From contig OX439045.1 in the NCBI GenBank assembly GCA_949317995.1, forward strand, positions 47,077,693-47,141,692: DNA of 64,000 nt, in the 5' to 3' direction. The DNA comes from Acholoe squamosa. Lineage: Eukaryota; Annelida; Polychaeta; Phyllodocida; Polynoidae. Positions within the stretch are counted from its first letter, which is position 1, and each line of letters begins with the position of its first letter. Below the pieces are notes generated by a model. The model was not told the origin of the DNA. It saw only the letters and a program-made list of their open reading frames with translations, and made no database searches. Of the stretch, positions 1-10,687 are shown one piece after another. The position numbers and the translations under genes were made by a program.

Positions 1-24
1 GACCAACATTTTTTCCGTGGTCTT

Positions 25-107
25 AGGGAGTGATCATCTTTTAACAACAGTGGGGGGGGGGTGGCGCGTTTTGCCCCCTTCCTGTTGTTGAAAAATGATC
101 GCTCCTT
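25..107. mobile_element. Short G-rich TIR element (MITE-like)
   Basis: The ends form an imperfect inverted repeat of about 26 bases: AGGGAGTGATCATC followed by TTTTAACAACAG on the left, and the reverse complement, with about four mismatches, on the right at 82-107. The 31-base core is a G run followed by a C-rich stretch. The same ends occur at 8815, 9101, 14104 and 14463, so this is a family and not a chance hairpin. It has no coding capacity. I cannot assign a superfamily. Confidence 0.65.
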
Positions 108-659
108 CAGAGATATTGGAAAATAGGGCCTACGAGCTCCTCCTGCACGTGCCCCCTGCACCCCCACCCCACCCCCCGGCCTGGCCTCCTCACTTATTCC
201 CTCATCAACACTCCAACCTGTTTGACAAACTCTTTACTGCAGTATTTGTTGACTCTGGCTGTGCAGTGCGGGCGTGCCACCATCCAGGGCCTAGTTCCAG
301 GCTTTACATCTCTAGTCTGTGTGTTTACCTCTGACCCACTCTTTTTACTCCCCATGTTGCACGCCTGTGGGCTGTTGTGAAGCTAGGGATCATCTACTGG
401 TCCCCCACATTTCCCCATTCCCACAAACTGCAACCCAGAGACGCCTTTATTATGAGACTGGTTCATCTATGGGCAATACCATGTTAGTTTTTCATTATGG
501 TTCATTGACAAAGCTCAGATGAGTTCCCTGGTGTCACTACATTTGTTGGTTGTACTGATCCTTTTTGAGCATTTACTAAACTTTCGCATTTGTCTTGATA
601 CATGGGAACAACACTGGTGAGTTGCCATCAAGAATCAAATGGCACAATTGATATAAGTG
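108..659. other. No feature seen
   Basis: Unique sequence, C-rich at 150-190. Short open frames here carry no splice signals or recognisable motifs. I see nothing supportable. Confidence 0.6.
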
Positions 660-3165
660 CTGATGGATTGTCTGTACCTAGGCTACAGGCTAACTATAGC
701 AGTATCCTAATGGTGGATGGTGTGCCTGAGCTACATGTTCACTTTGCCAGCGTCCTAATGGTGTAGTGTGTATGTAGGCTACATGTTCACTCTACTAGTA
801 TACTAATGGTGGAGTACATTTAGGCTACATGTTCACTACACCAGTGTCCTAATGTTTTGTGTATGTAGGCTACAGGTTCACTATACCAGTGGCCTAATGG
901 TGGAGTTTGTATTTAGGCTACAGGTTCACCATACCAGTGTCTAAAGGTGCAGTGTGTGTGTAGGTTACAGGTTCACCATACCAGTGTCTAAAGGTGCAGT
1001 GTGTGTGTAGGCTACAGGTTCACCATACCAGTGTCTAAAGGTGCAGTGTGTGTGTAGGCTACAGGTTCACCATACCAGTGTCTAAAGGTGCAGTGTGTGT
1101 AGGCTACAGGTTCACCATACCAGTGTCTAAAGGTGCAGTGTGTGTGTATGCTACAGGTTCACCATACCAGTGTCTAAAGGTGCAGTGTGTGTGTATGCTA
1201 CAGGTTCACCATACCAGTGTCTAAAGGTGCAGTGTGTATGTAGGTTACAGGTTCACCATACCAGTGTCCAAAGGTGCAGTGTGTATGTAGGTTACAGGTT
1301 CACCATACCAGTGTCTAAAGGTGCAGTGTGTATGTAGGTTACAGGTTCACCATACCAGTGTCTAAAGGTGCAGTGTGTACATAGGTTACAGGTTCAGCAT
1401 ACCAGTATCTAAAGGTGCAGTGTGTATGTAGGTTACAGGTTCACCATACCAGTGTCTAAAGGTGCAGTGTGTACTTAGGTTACAGGTTCACCATACCAGT
1501 GTCTAAAGGTGCAGTGTGTATGTAGGCTACAGGTTCACCATACCAGTGTCCAAAGGTGCAGTGTGTACATAGGTTACAGGTTCACCATACCAGTGTCCAA
1601 AGGTGCAGTGTGTATGTAGGTTACAGGTTCACCATACCAGTGTCTAAAGGGGCAGTGTGTGTGTAGGTTACAGGTTCACCATACCAGTGTCCAAAGGTGC
1701 AGTGTGTACATAGGTTACAGGTTCACCATACCAGTGTCCAAAGGTGCAGTGTGTATGTAGGTTACAGGTTCACCATACCAGTGTCTAAAGGTGCAGTGTG
1801 TATGTAGGCTACAGGTTCACCATATCAGTTTCTAAAGGTGCAGTGTGTGTGTAGGCTACAGGTTCACCATACCAGTGTCCAAAGGTGCAGTGTGTACATA
1901 GGTTACAGGTTCACCATACCAGTGTCCAAAGGTGCAGTGTGTATGTAGGTTACAGGTTCACCATACCAGTGTCTAAAGGTGCAGTGTGTGTGTAGGTTAC
2001 AGGTTCACCATACCAGTGTCCAAAGGTGCAGTGTGTACATAGGTTACAGGTTCACCATACCAGTGTCTAAAGGTGCAGTGTGTATGTAGGCTACAGGTTC
2101 ACCATATCAGTTTCTAAAGGTGCAGTGTGTGTGTAGGCTACAGGTTCACCATACCAGTGTCCAAAGGTGCAGTGTGTACATAGGTTACAGGTTCACCATA
2201 CCAGTGTCCAAAGGTGCAGTGTGTATGTAGGTTACAGGTTCACCATACCAGTGTCTAAAGGTGCAGTGTGTGTGTAGGTTACAGGTTCACCATACCAGTG
2301 TCCAAAGGTGCAGTGTGTACATAGGTAACAGGTTCACCATACCAGTGTCTAAAGGTGCAGTGTGTATGTAGGTTACAGGTTCACCATACCAGTGTCTAAA
2401 GGTGCAGTGTGTGTGTAGGCTACAGGTTCACCATACCAGTGTCCAAAGGTGCAGTGTGTACATAGGTTACAGGTTCACCATACCAGTGTCCAAAGGTGCA
2501 GTGTGTATGTAGGTTACAGGTTCACCATACCAGTGTCTAAAGGTGCAGTGTGTGTGTAGGTTACAGGTTCACCATACCAGTGTCCAAAGGTGCAGTGTGT
2601 ACATAGGTTACAGGTTCACCATACCAGTGTCTAAAGGTGCAGTGTGTATGTAGGCTACAGGTTCACCATATCAGTTTCTAAAGGTGCAGTGTGTGTGTAG
2701 GCTACAGGTTCACCATACCAGTGTCCAAAGGTGCAGTGTGTACATAGGTTACAGGTTCACCATACCAGTGTCCAAAGGTGCAGTGTGTATGTAGGTTACA
2801 GGTTCACCATACCAGTGTCTAAAGGTGCAGTGTGTGTGTAGGTTACAGGTTCACCATACCAGTGTCCAAAGGTGCAGTGTGTACATAGGTAACAGGTTCA
2901 CCATACCAGTGTCTAAAGGTGCAGTGTGTATGTAGGTTACAGGTTCACCATACCAGTGTCTAAAGGTGCAGTGTGTGTGTAGGCTACAGGTTCACCATAC
3001 CAGTGTCCAAAGGTGCAGTGTGTACATAGGTTACAGGTTCACCATACCAGTGTCCAAAGGTGCAGTGTGTATGTAGGTTACAGGTTCACCATACCAGTGT
3101 CTAAAGGTGCAGTGTGTATGTAGGCTACAGGTTCACCATACCAGTGTTGTATGTAGGCTACATGT
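660..3165. repeat. 47-bp minisatellite with higher-order structure
   Basis: A tandem array of a 47-bp unit that reads ATACCAGTGTCTAAAGGTGC, then AGTGTGTGTGTAGGCTACAG, then GTTCACC. Units at the left edge (660-900) are strongly diverged and the centre is nearly uniform, as expected from unequal exchange. Marker variants recur at exact multiples of the unit. The CATATCAG variant lies at 1821, 2103 and 2667, which are spacings of 282 (6 units) and 564 (12 units). The ATAGGTAACA variant lies at 2321 and 2885, a spacing of 564. Alternating GTGTGT, GTATGT and GTACAT versions mark sub-families. Short open frames inside are by-products of the repeat. Confidence 0.95.
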
Positions 3166-3417
3166 GGGAGATGTGTGTGGGAGGTGTGTTAGTGTTGGGA
3201 AAGGCTGTCAGGTATTTGTGTACATTGGAGATCTAGGGACAGCCCCAGGATAGGGGTGGGTGTCTAGACACAAGTTAACACACAACCACCGATATGGCAG
3301 TCAAGGTATAGGTGTAAACACCCCACCATCACACAAACCTTATAACCTCTCTTACTTCTTCTCCCCATAGACCACACACCCTTTCCCAGGTCCCTATGTG
3401 TGATCCCTCAGATAATT
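3166..3417. other. Unique spacer
   Basis: Non-repetitive DNA between the minisatellite and an interspersed repeat. No gene or site is seen. Confidence 0.5.
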
Positions 3418-4075
3418 AACCTCGAAAAGCGAGTTATAAGGAGACACCCTGGGACCCTGCAATTTCAGTCATTTTGATGGTGCGAATAAGTTTTAAAAAA
3501 GATGGAAATTTTATATATAAGAGGCAGAATTACTTATTGAATTTGTAGTGCCATTAAAGGAGTAGATGTAGGGGTCTTGCAGGAAAGGGTATTTCATTAC
3601 CAAATTTTGAGAAATTGTCAACATTGTACAGACTCAGTTGGTTGGCAGCCATAAGACACTTTTTGCCTCCAATGGTGCAGGTATATGATGTTGATCCATG
3701 TATCAACTTTCCCGCCTTTTTTGGCAATGTGGTGCAAATAGCTTTGGCGGGAGTTATGCGACTAGTGGCTTGGTGGTGCGAATAACCTGGGTGAGGGAGT
3801 GCTGATGCTTGAGTGCACAACTCATGTGGCCCCCAAGGGGTAAAAAAAGACATGGCGACATTTGGTCATTTTGAAGTGAGATTCTGACATTGTGGCCTTT
3901 TACATGTGACATGTCCATTTCCTAAAAAAGTGACATGTGACCTGAAGCCTTGAATTTTGGCGGCATTGTGACATGAGAGGGGTCCCCTTGGGGGCCCTAC
4001 TCATGGGAGCCAATCACAGGCTTTTTTCTCTGAGTTATCAGCAATTTACATTGCTGCATTATATTTAGATGTGAT
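3418..4075. mobile_element. Interspersed repeat, copy A (TAACTCG-ended)
   Basis: This copy is clearly homologous to 27477-27944. Both start with a TAAC-CTCG-AAAA-CGAG-TTA type hairpin and share the segment TTTTAAAAAAGAT(G/C)GAAATT. Both end near AGTTA(C/T)AAGCAAT...ATTGCTGC. Copy A is about 190 bp longer because of extra sequence around 3810-4020, which has two stretches rich in GTGACATGT words. A minus-strand open frame (3554-3853) inside it is not conserved in copy B and is probably not coding. The element is likely non-autonomous. Confidence 0.6.
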
Positions 4076-5582
4076 GCAAGATGGTATTGTCCTTTCTGAA
4101 CTTTGGAATAATAAACCTGAGGGCTATAAGGCGCAGCTTGGATGTTTGGGCCCTTTAGTAATAGTTTATACTAAAAAAGTAAGAAATATTAGTAGAATGT
4201 CTAGCCTATAACGTTCTCTGAGTTCATACACATATACATACACCACTAGGGGTATTGTGGTAAATTCCCACAGAAAAAAAGACCAACATCATCAAGTGCC
4301 TCGATGCCTGAATATCATTTAATTTGCAAAGATATTACTTTATCCACCCATTGGAGAAGCCAGACACAGTCCCATATCCCGCCCCCTCCGGCAACCTCTT
4401 TCACCCGGCTGCGCCAGGTTTAGTTAACCTCCCACCCACTAGAGGCTGTTCTAGTAGCTGACTCTGTTGGTCTGGTGCGCCGGGCCGGAAACACACACGG
4501 CAATCTGGGTACTGGGGCACGTGACCCCGCCTGACCTCTGACCCGACCACACGGGATGTATATGATGATCCACACGCCACCTAACGGGATGAATGTATGA
4601 GGTGTCTCAATGATATATCACAGCTATATATTTTTTCCCGCATCATGAAGTTCTATTTACTTGTTGGTGTTTTAGATTACACTTTTGCATACAATGTATT
4701 TAGGAAGGATCATAATGTACTACATGTGTATAGACATCTCCTGCAGGATGAAGACAAAATGCTTCCAGTCCTCTTAGCAGTATGGTAGTGTCCTCAAAGC
4801 CCTGTTTAAAGAGTTATGTACATGTACATACACATACATACTACATTATGATGTATCCCACCTTAGCATCCTGGTACATTACTTAATAGATTTTGTACCA
4901 TCTCGGAAGACGACAGTTTGCACCTCCTCACCTCAACACTACTTTGATGCTACTAGCACCTTTGCCATGCTCGCCTCACCTTATCAATTTCCGTTGCTAA
5001 GGTGTGTCTCCATGGCATTCAGTGATGTCATACACATGAAAGCATTGTCACCATGACACCAATTATGGTTTATTGGTGTCTCCAGGTGATGGAGAGTGAC
5101 ACTCTCCAACCCTTGGACTCTAACTCACAACATATGTTTTGAGTATAACACATCATTGAGTGCTATGGGTGAATATCAAGGTTTCGACCTCAATGGGTCT
5201 CATCAGGTGTAATTGAGGTTAATTCAAGGCTTGTAATCATTCTTACACTTACTTCCCTAGTCAATAAAAATTAAACATGGGGGTAAAGAAATAATTACTT
5301 CAATATATGGAATGGGGTCACATATATAAGTTTATTTCCATGTAGTGGGGAGACATGGCATACAAATAGAGGTAACTACTTTATCTGAATGTATGTGATA
5401 GTTGGTGTCTTAGACTATCACCGGGTGTGGATAGTTACACTGTGGGGTGACTAATAGTCAGACTTAGTAGTGTATTATCCAGGGTGGTACTTGAGAAGTA
5501 AAAAAAAAAATTATGTACCATAACGTGAGTGTTTTTAATCTTATCTGCTGTGTTGTAATGTGATTGTGTTTTACCATTACAG
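4076..5582. other. Intergenic or intronic DNA
   Basis: Mostly unique. A GC-richer patch at 4380-4560 holds an E-box (CACGTG) near 4519 and a nuclear-receptor-like DR1 on the minus strand (TGACCTCTGACCC at 4532-4544). A fragment GGCTATAAGGCGCAGC near 4115 resembles the TA-flanked element family. No convincing exon is seen. Confidence 0.5.
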
Positions 5583-5671
5583 GTAAGTCTGCGGGAAGCA
5601 TTCAGCTGTTCTCCTGTGTCATCCTGCCTGGCCCGTGATGGGAGCCTGCCTGCCATTATCCTGTATACTGA
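5583..5671 (+). CDS. Possible internal exon (29 codons), unknown gene
   Basis: The segment starts after a pyrimidine-containing acceptor (TTTTACCATTACAG) and ends before a consensus-like donor (GTGAGT at 5672). One frame is open throughout and reads V-S-L-R-E-A-F-S-C-S-P-V-S-S-C-L-A-R-D-G-S-L-P-A-I-I-L-Y-T, leaving two bases for the next exon. The serine/proline-rich text has no domain I recognise. A caution is that the first six bases (GTAAGT) also form a perfect donor after ACAG, so the junction could be read the other way, although the upstream frame has stops. No partner exon with matching phase was found nearby. Coding status is inference from splice signals only. Confidence 0.25.
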
Positions 5672-6779
5672 GTGAGTCTAATCCATTAGCTAATAATCTC
5701 AGAGAGACCTCACAATAATGAACTCCCACATTTAGACACATCTGGTACACCATATATCTATTCCCTATCCAAGAACTGCTGTTAAATCCGCTTTAAGGTA
5801 ATAATCTCCAGTATTAAGTGATCTCAATCAAAATAAGCCCCCCACCCCCCCCCCCCATCATTCTATCATGTCAATCTCTTAATAATGACCATACTGGATT
5901 ATTATTGCAACTGAGAGGAAGAAACTTCTGCATCTCCCACTCCTCAACACCTCCTTGGAAAAAGATATTGAATTATCATTGCAATCTGTTACACTATACC
6001 CTGTTCATCTTATCAGAGAGGTTCTATATAGCCTTTCTGATATTATATAGACTTGGTACGGAAGGGAGTGAAACTGCGGAATCAGCTGTTGCCAGATGTA
6101 CTCGTTGTAACGGTAGTTGCTTGGTAACTAAAAGGGGGAGATGTTCCTAACTCCTACCAATTTTGACCAACCCCCCTACAAACTGGTCAAATATAGGGTC
6201 AGTGCCCTTTCATTGTCTGTACAGTAAACTCAGTAAATTCTCTAGTCAGCAGTACTGTAGACTTTAGGAGGTCTATAATGGCCACCAGGGACAACAAGTC
6301 TCAACTGACCCTTGTCGTGGTGGCTGTTTCCATGGTGACCAGCTGGTATATTGCCTGCTTGATGGAGACTGACAGCATCTGCCTCCTGGAGGCACTACTC
6401 CAGTGTATTGAGGTGCAAGAGGAACCTGGCCAGCCCACCAACTGGAGGCAGAGAGGTCGGTGCCTGCATTGGTGATGCCCTGGTGCTTAGGCTTTAATAT
6501 GGTGAGATTATTTGAATGTGGAGCAGAGCAATCATTGGCATAATTGTGAGCTGCTCGTGTACAAACTGTCAGCTCAAGTCTAGAGTAGCCTACCGTAGAC
6601 ATGGCGTGTTCAGGCCTCCTGTCCTTTCATTATTCTGCATCCTCATTGATACTAAATGATAATGCTACTACCCCACACTCCTTCCCCTTATCTCCATCAG
6701 CACTGGGTACAAGACCACGTCCTTCTGCCTTCCCCCATCAGCTACATCTGCCTTTATTTCAGCCTTCCACTGTCGGCTT
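5672..6779. other. No firm feature
   Basis: A poly-C run lies at 5840-5856. Open frames around 6273-6602 on both strands overlap one another and show no motif. I treat the stretch as non-coding. Confidence 0.5.
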
Positions 6780-7300
6780 CATCAACACGACCACCTCCTC
6801 CTCCCACAATCAGTTACATCAGACACACCTCCCCTCAACCTCCCACCATCAGTTTTATCAGGCACACCTCCCCTCCACCTCCCACCATTAGGCACACTTC
6901 CCTCCACCTCCCACCATTAGGCACACTTCCCTCCACCTCCCACCATCAGGCACACCTCCCCTCTCCCTCCCACCATCAGTTACATCAGGCTCACCTCCCC
7001 TCTCCCTCCCACCATCAGTTACATCAGGCACACCTCCCCCCCCACCTCCCACCATTAGGCACACTTCCCTCCACCTCCCACCATCAGGCACACCTCCCCT
7101 CTCCCTCCCACCATCAGTTACATCAGGCACACCTCCCCTCTCCCTCTCACCATCAGTTACATCAGGCACGACTCCCCTTTCCCTCCCACCATCAGTTAAA
7201 TCAGACACACCTCCCCTCAACCTCCCACCATCAGGTACACTTCTCTCCACCTCCCACCATCAGGCACACCTCCCCTCTACCTCCCGCTATCAGTTACATC
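6780..7300. repeat. C-rich minisatellite (about 39 and 29 bp units)
   Basis: Tandem units alternate between a long form of about 39 bp (CACACCTCCCCTCTCCCTCC followed by CACCATCAGTTACATCAGG) and a short form of about 29 bp with CACTTCCCTCCACCTCCCAC. Because 39 is a multiple of three and the unit lacks stops, long frames stay open on both strands: a Pro/His/Ser-rich frame on plus and a Gly/Arg-rich frame on minus. Both are expected from the repeat alone, so I do not call a gene. Confidence 0.9.
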
Positions 7301-7439
7301 CCACCATGCTGTGCACGACTGCAACATAAGCTTGCAGTTTTTGTGACTTTCTGTTAATATTAAGTAGATATACGACCTTCAGCCTTGCTGCGGTCCCACC
7401 AGGCCTGGGAATCACACTCTGGCAGCAAAATTAATATTG

Positions 7440-7735
7440 ATGGACCCCATAGAGCAAGTAGCGCCCGCCGACCGCCCCACCGGAAGTGCCTCGTTCTAGG
7501 CGTTTATAGTCACCGGAAGTAAGCATTAGAGCGCAATGGGCGTCTACTCCAGAGCAAGGAGCGATGACCATTGGTCACGTGATTGGCGATACGCGGGGGT
7601 GGGCACGTCTTGAGGTCATTCGGTGCGTCTGGGAGGAAAAATGGATGGCATCGAGTATGGATAATATGTCGGCGAGCAGGAATAACGGCTGATCGTTGGA
7701 CATGAAATAAGATCATAAAGATGGCCGTCTGGATG
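7440..7735 (+). promoter_or_regulatory. Promoter-like CpG-rich segment with ETS, E-box and YY1-type sites
   Basis: This segment is richer in CpG than its AT-rich surroundings. It holds two ETS-type sites CCGGAAGT (7480-7487 and 7513-7520, same orientation), a palindromic TCACGTGA (7575-7582) flanked on both sides by ATTGG (an inverted CCAAT core), and AAGATGGCC (7718-7726), which fits a YY1-type site. In animal housekeeping promoters ETS sites commonly lie upstream of the start site and YY1 sites just downstream, which would suggest transcription on plus starting roughly between 7520 and 7715. No TATA box is needed for this type. No first coding exon can be named, and ATGs nearby meet early stops. 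Confidence 0.35.
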
Positions 7736-8389
7736 TAGGCGAGAGAGCAAGACTGTGTAATTTCCCCAATGTCAATTATTGACGACCTTTAGGGCTGCAT
7801 GGTTGGATTAATTTAGTATTTGTGTTAGGGCAATAGGTGTTGTTGCCACTGTGATTGGCTATTAGTGGGTATCAATACGTGATTTCCGAGTAATCCTGGC
7901 ACAGGGGTCCAGTGTCCCAGTGTTTTGGGAGGAATGTGAGGGAGCTGGACAGGACTGGGTAGGGGATGGGTGGACAGGGTGAGGAAACTCCCTGGTCACT
8001 GCATGATAAGATGTACATAAGTAACCACCATATTTATGCAAACCATTTAAATTCCTAGAATAATAACTCCAAATTAGCCATACCCTATATCTAGTGACTT
8101 ATCCATGTAATCTGTATATATATATACAGGCAGTGCTTTTCCTGGTTTACCAGGAATTCCTGGTTTTGATCCCAAGATTTCTGTATTAAAATATGTTAAA
8201 TTCCTGGGGAAAAGGTGTCAAAAGTCCAGTCTTCCTGGTTTTTGTTGGCAAGTGAGTGGCATCTCTGACTTGTGAATCCCGAAGAGAAATGCCAGGTCTT
8301 TCACCTCAAAAAGTGAAGTTTTCCAAAAGGTGTCCACTTGCCCCATAGACTTTCTATACTATCCTGCTCACCCTCCTTGTCTGCTTACC
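7736..8389. other. No feature seen
   Basis: AT-rich unique sequence with a short TA run at 8116-8128. Nothing supportable. Confidence 0.5.
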
Positions 8390-8814
8390 CACCTCACGAG
8401 GGGGGAACTGACTCGTATAACGGGTCGTCAACTCCGCCGTCAACTCCCAGTTGATGTTCGTGTATATATGTATAAAATAGTGTTGTATATGTATTAAATT
8501 GGTTCAATTATATGTGAATTTGACTTAAAGTCATATTCTACACTTTCTACTCCTCCCTAGCCCACCTAAAAAAGTATTATTAGTAAAATACAAGTCCTAT
8601 TGGGATACCCGTTACAACATGTGAGGTGGGATGCATGTTTTGCACTGTTCAAGACAAGGGAGCATTCATTTTTCAGAGGTTCACAAAATCAGTTCTGAAT
8701 GAGTGGGGATGGTGGACTTTGGGAATGGTGCAGGAGTGGCAGTTCTTTAACATGGGAGGAGAGGGCTGGGGGGAGGGGGTTTAGACTTTCTAGGATAAAA
8801 AAATTTCAGACCCA

Positions 8815-9039
8815 GAGTGATAATTTTTTAACAACAGGTGGGGGGCTGGTGGGTTTGAGGGGGGGTAAGAATTTTTTCAACCCCTTGCCCAGGGGGGCAG
8901 AATTTTTTCCACCCCTCTAATGAGGGGGTCAAAATAATTTCACCTGTCTTCAGAGGGGGGGGGGTCAATTTTTTTCCCCGCGTCTGCGCATAACCCACCA
9001 GCCCCGCCCCTGTTTTTATAAAAAAAATGATCACTCCCT
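8815..9039. mobile_element. G-rich TIR element in the left arm
   Basis: The left end has GAGTGATAATTTTTTAACAA then CAGG and a GGGCTGGTGGGTT block. The right end is its inverted counterpart, ending AAAATGATCACTCCCT. The interior is made of blocks with alternating G runs and AATTTTTT. The mirror copy is 14463-14693. Minus-strand open frames here are a product of composition. Confidence 0.6.
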
Positions 9040-9100
9040 TAGGGGGAACAAAGAAATTCACCCCTTTTTTAAGCGAAAAAGCCCAGGCCCTACTATTAAA

Positions 9101-9400
9101 GGGAGTGGTCATTATTTATCAACAGGGGGAGGGTGGTGGTGGGTTTGAGGGGGGAGTTCGTAAAATATTCAGACCACTCCGAGGAGGGGGGTAAAAAATT
9201 TTGACCCTTCTTGAGGCGGGGGGGTTGTAAAAATTTTACCCTCTTTTTAGCAAAAAGCCTGAACTCTACTATAGATCAAAGAGGGGCGCGGGGGTGCGCA
9301 AATTGTTTTTACTGCTGTTGAGAGGGGGTGCGTAAAAAATGTTCTGGCATCCGCACAAAAACCCACCACCCCCGCTGTTGATGAATAAAGACCACTCCCT
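9101..9400. mobile_element. Second G-rich TIR element in the left arm
   Basis: The ends are GGGAGTGGTCATTATTTATC then AACAGGGGG on the left and the inverted form GCTGTTGATGAATAAAGACC then ACTCCC on the right. The interior again consists of G-run and AAAATTTT blocks. It has the same family ends as 8815-9039 and 25-107, and is mirrored at 14104-14401. Confidence 0.6.
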
Positions 9401-9794
9401 AAAGAATAAAAGGGGGGGAGTGGAAAAGACTCCAAACCCCTCTATGTTGCCATGTGGGGATAGGGTGTTTACCCCTTTCACTTCAGTCTGGCTGGGGGGA
9501 GGGGTGGATGAGGGAGCATCTGTTAGGCTATTCATTTGGTACAAATGACATCATGCAGGGGTAGCGGGAGGGGGGTTAGGCCCGGCATGATGGGATTAAT
9601 TTTCCATATACCTTCAGCATTGCAATATTGGCAAAAAACATGATGGGGGGGTATCAAAAATGGTCGTAAAAAGCATAACATCATTTGTACACACCTCAAT
9701 TGCAGAGGTGGTGGATAGGAATAGGGGGCCTATATTTCAGGGGTAGGCAATTTTTTTTTTTATTGGGAGGGAAATGGGGATTTCATGTGAGTTG

Positions 9795-10665
9795 ATGTCC
9801 TTCATACAAAGCTGTCAGCTCCAGGTTCTATAGAGGGGGTAAAGACCCTGGAGTTGATGTCCTGCATACGGAGCTATCAGCTCCAGGTTCTAGAGGGCTT
9901 AGTACGAGCTTAGTACTGAGGCCTAGTGCATCCGCCATTGCTATATCTGGGAGCTGGCAAGATAAGGACTGATAAGAACCAGCATGGTGGGTACTGGGTG
10001 TTACATAATGTACCCAAATAATTCTGCAGTGGCTGGAGGGAGGCATCTCATTAGTTGATATTGTATCCCGGGTCAGCCCTATAGAGGTGGTATAGACCAT
10101 GGGAGTTGATGTCCTGTATACAGAGATGTCACCTCCAGGTTCTGTAATAGTGCTATAGACCATGGGAGGTGATGTCCTGCATACAGAGCTATCAGCTCCA
10201 GGTTCTGTAGAGGGGGTATAGACCATGGGAGGTGATGTCCTGTATACAGAGATGTCACCTCCAGGTTCTATAGAGCTGCTATAGACATCTCATTAGTTGA
10301 TATTGTATCCCGGGTCAGCCCTATAGAGGTGGTATAGACCATGGGAGGTGATGTCCTGTATACAGAGCTGTCAGCTCCAGGTTCTATAGTGGTGATAAAG
10401 ACCATGGGAGGTGATGTCCTGTATAGAGAGCTATCAGCTCCAGGTTCTATATAGGGGGTATAGACCCTGGAGTTGATATCCTGCATACAGAGCTTTCAGC
10501 TCCAGGTTCTATAGAGGTGGTAAAGACCATGGGGGTTGATATCCTGTATATATTGGTGTCAGCTCCATCACCCCTGACGGTGATGGTGGATAAACCATGG
10601 GAGCTGATGTTGGTTTTCAGCTCCTGGTCCTAATCTGATGGTGAAGGACTCTATAGCAGGCCATC
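9795..10665 (-). repeat. 63-bp tandem repeat, left-arm copy (21-codon unit)
   Basis: Units of about 63 bp contain GGTGATGTCCTGTATACAGA, then GCTGTCAGCTCCAGGTTCTA, then a variable AGAGGGGGTATAGACCATGG part. Because 63 is 21 codons, one minus-strand frame stays open and reads approximately E-P-G-A-D-S-S-V-Y-R-T-S-P-P-M-V-Y-T-T-S-I per unit (frames 9828-10226 and 10268-10486). A non-repeat insert of about 170 bp (9900-10070) interrupts the array and keeps the frame open. There is no start context, signal peptide or known domain, so I call it a repeat and not a gene. Confidence 0.8.
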
Positions 10666-10687
10666 AGCTCCAAGTCAATGCGATATA

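Noticed and set aside
660..3165. CRISPR-like array
   Set aside because: Units are directly adjacent with no unique spacers, and the DNA is animal.
6273..6602. 109-codon minus frame and overlapping plus frame
   Set aside because: Opposed frames of similar length, no motif, no splice context.
6656..7357. 233-codon Pro/His/Ser-rich plus frame and 120-codon Gly/Arg-rich minus frame
   Set aside because: Both are open because the C-rich minisatellite unit is a multiple of three without stops.
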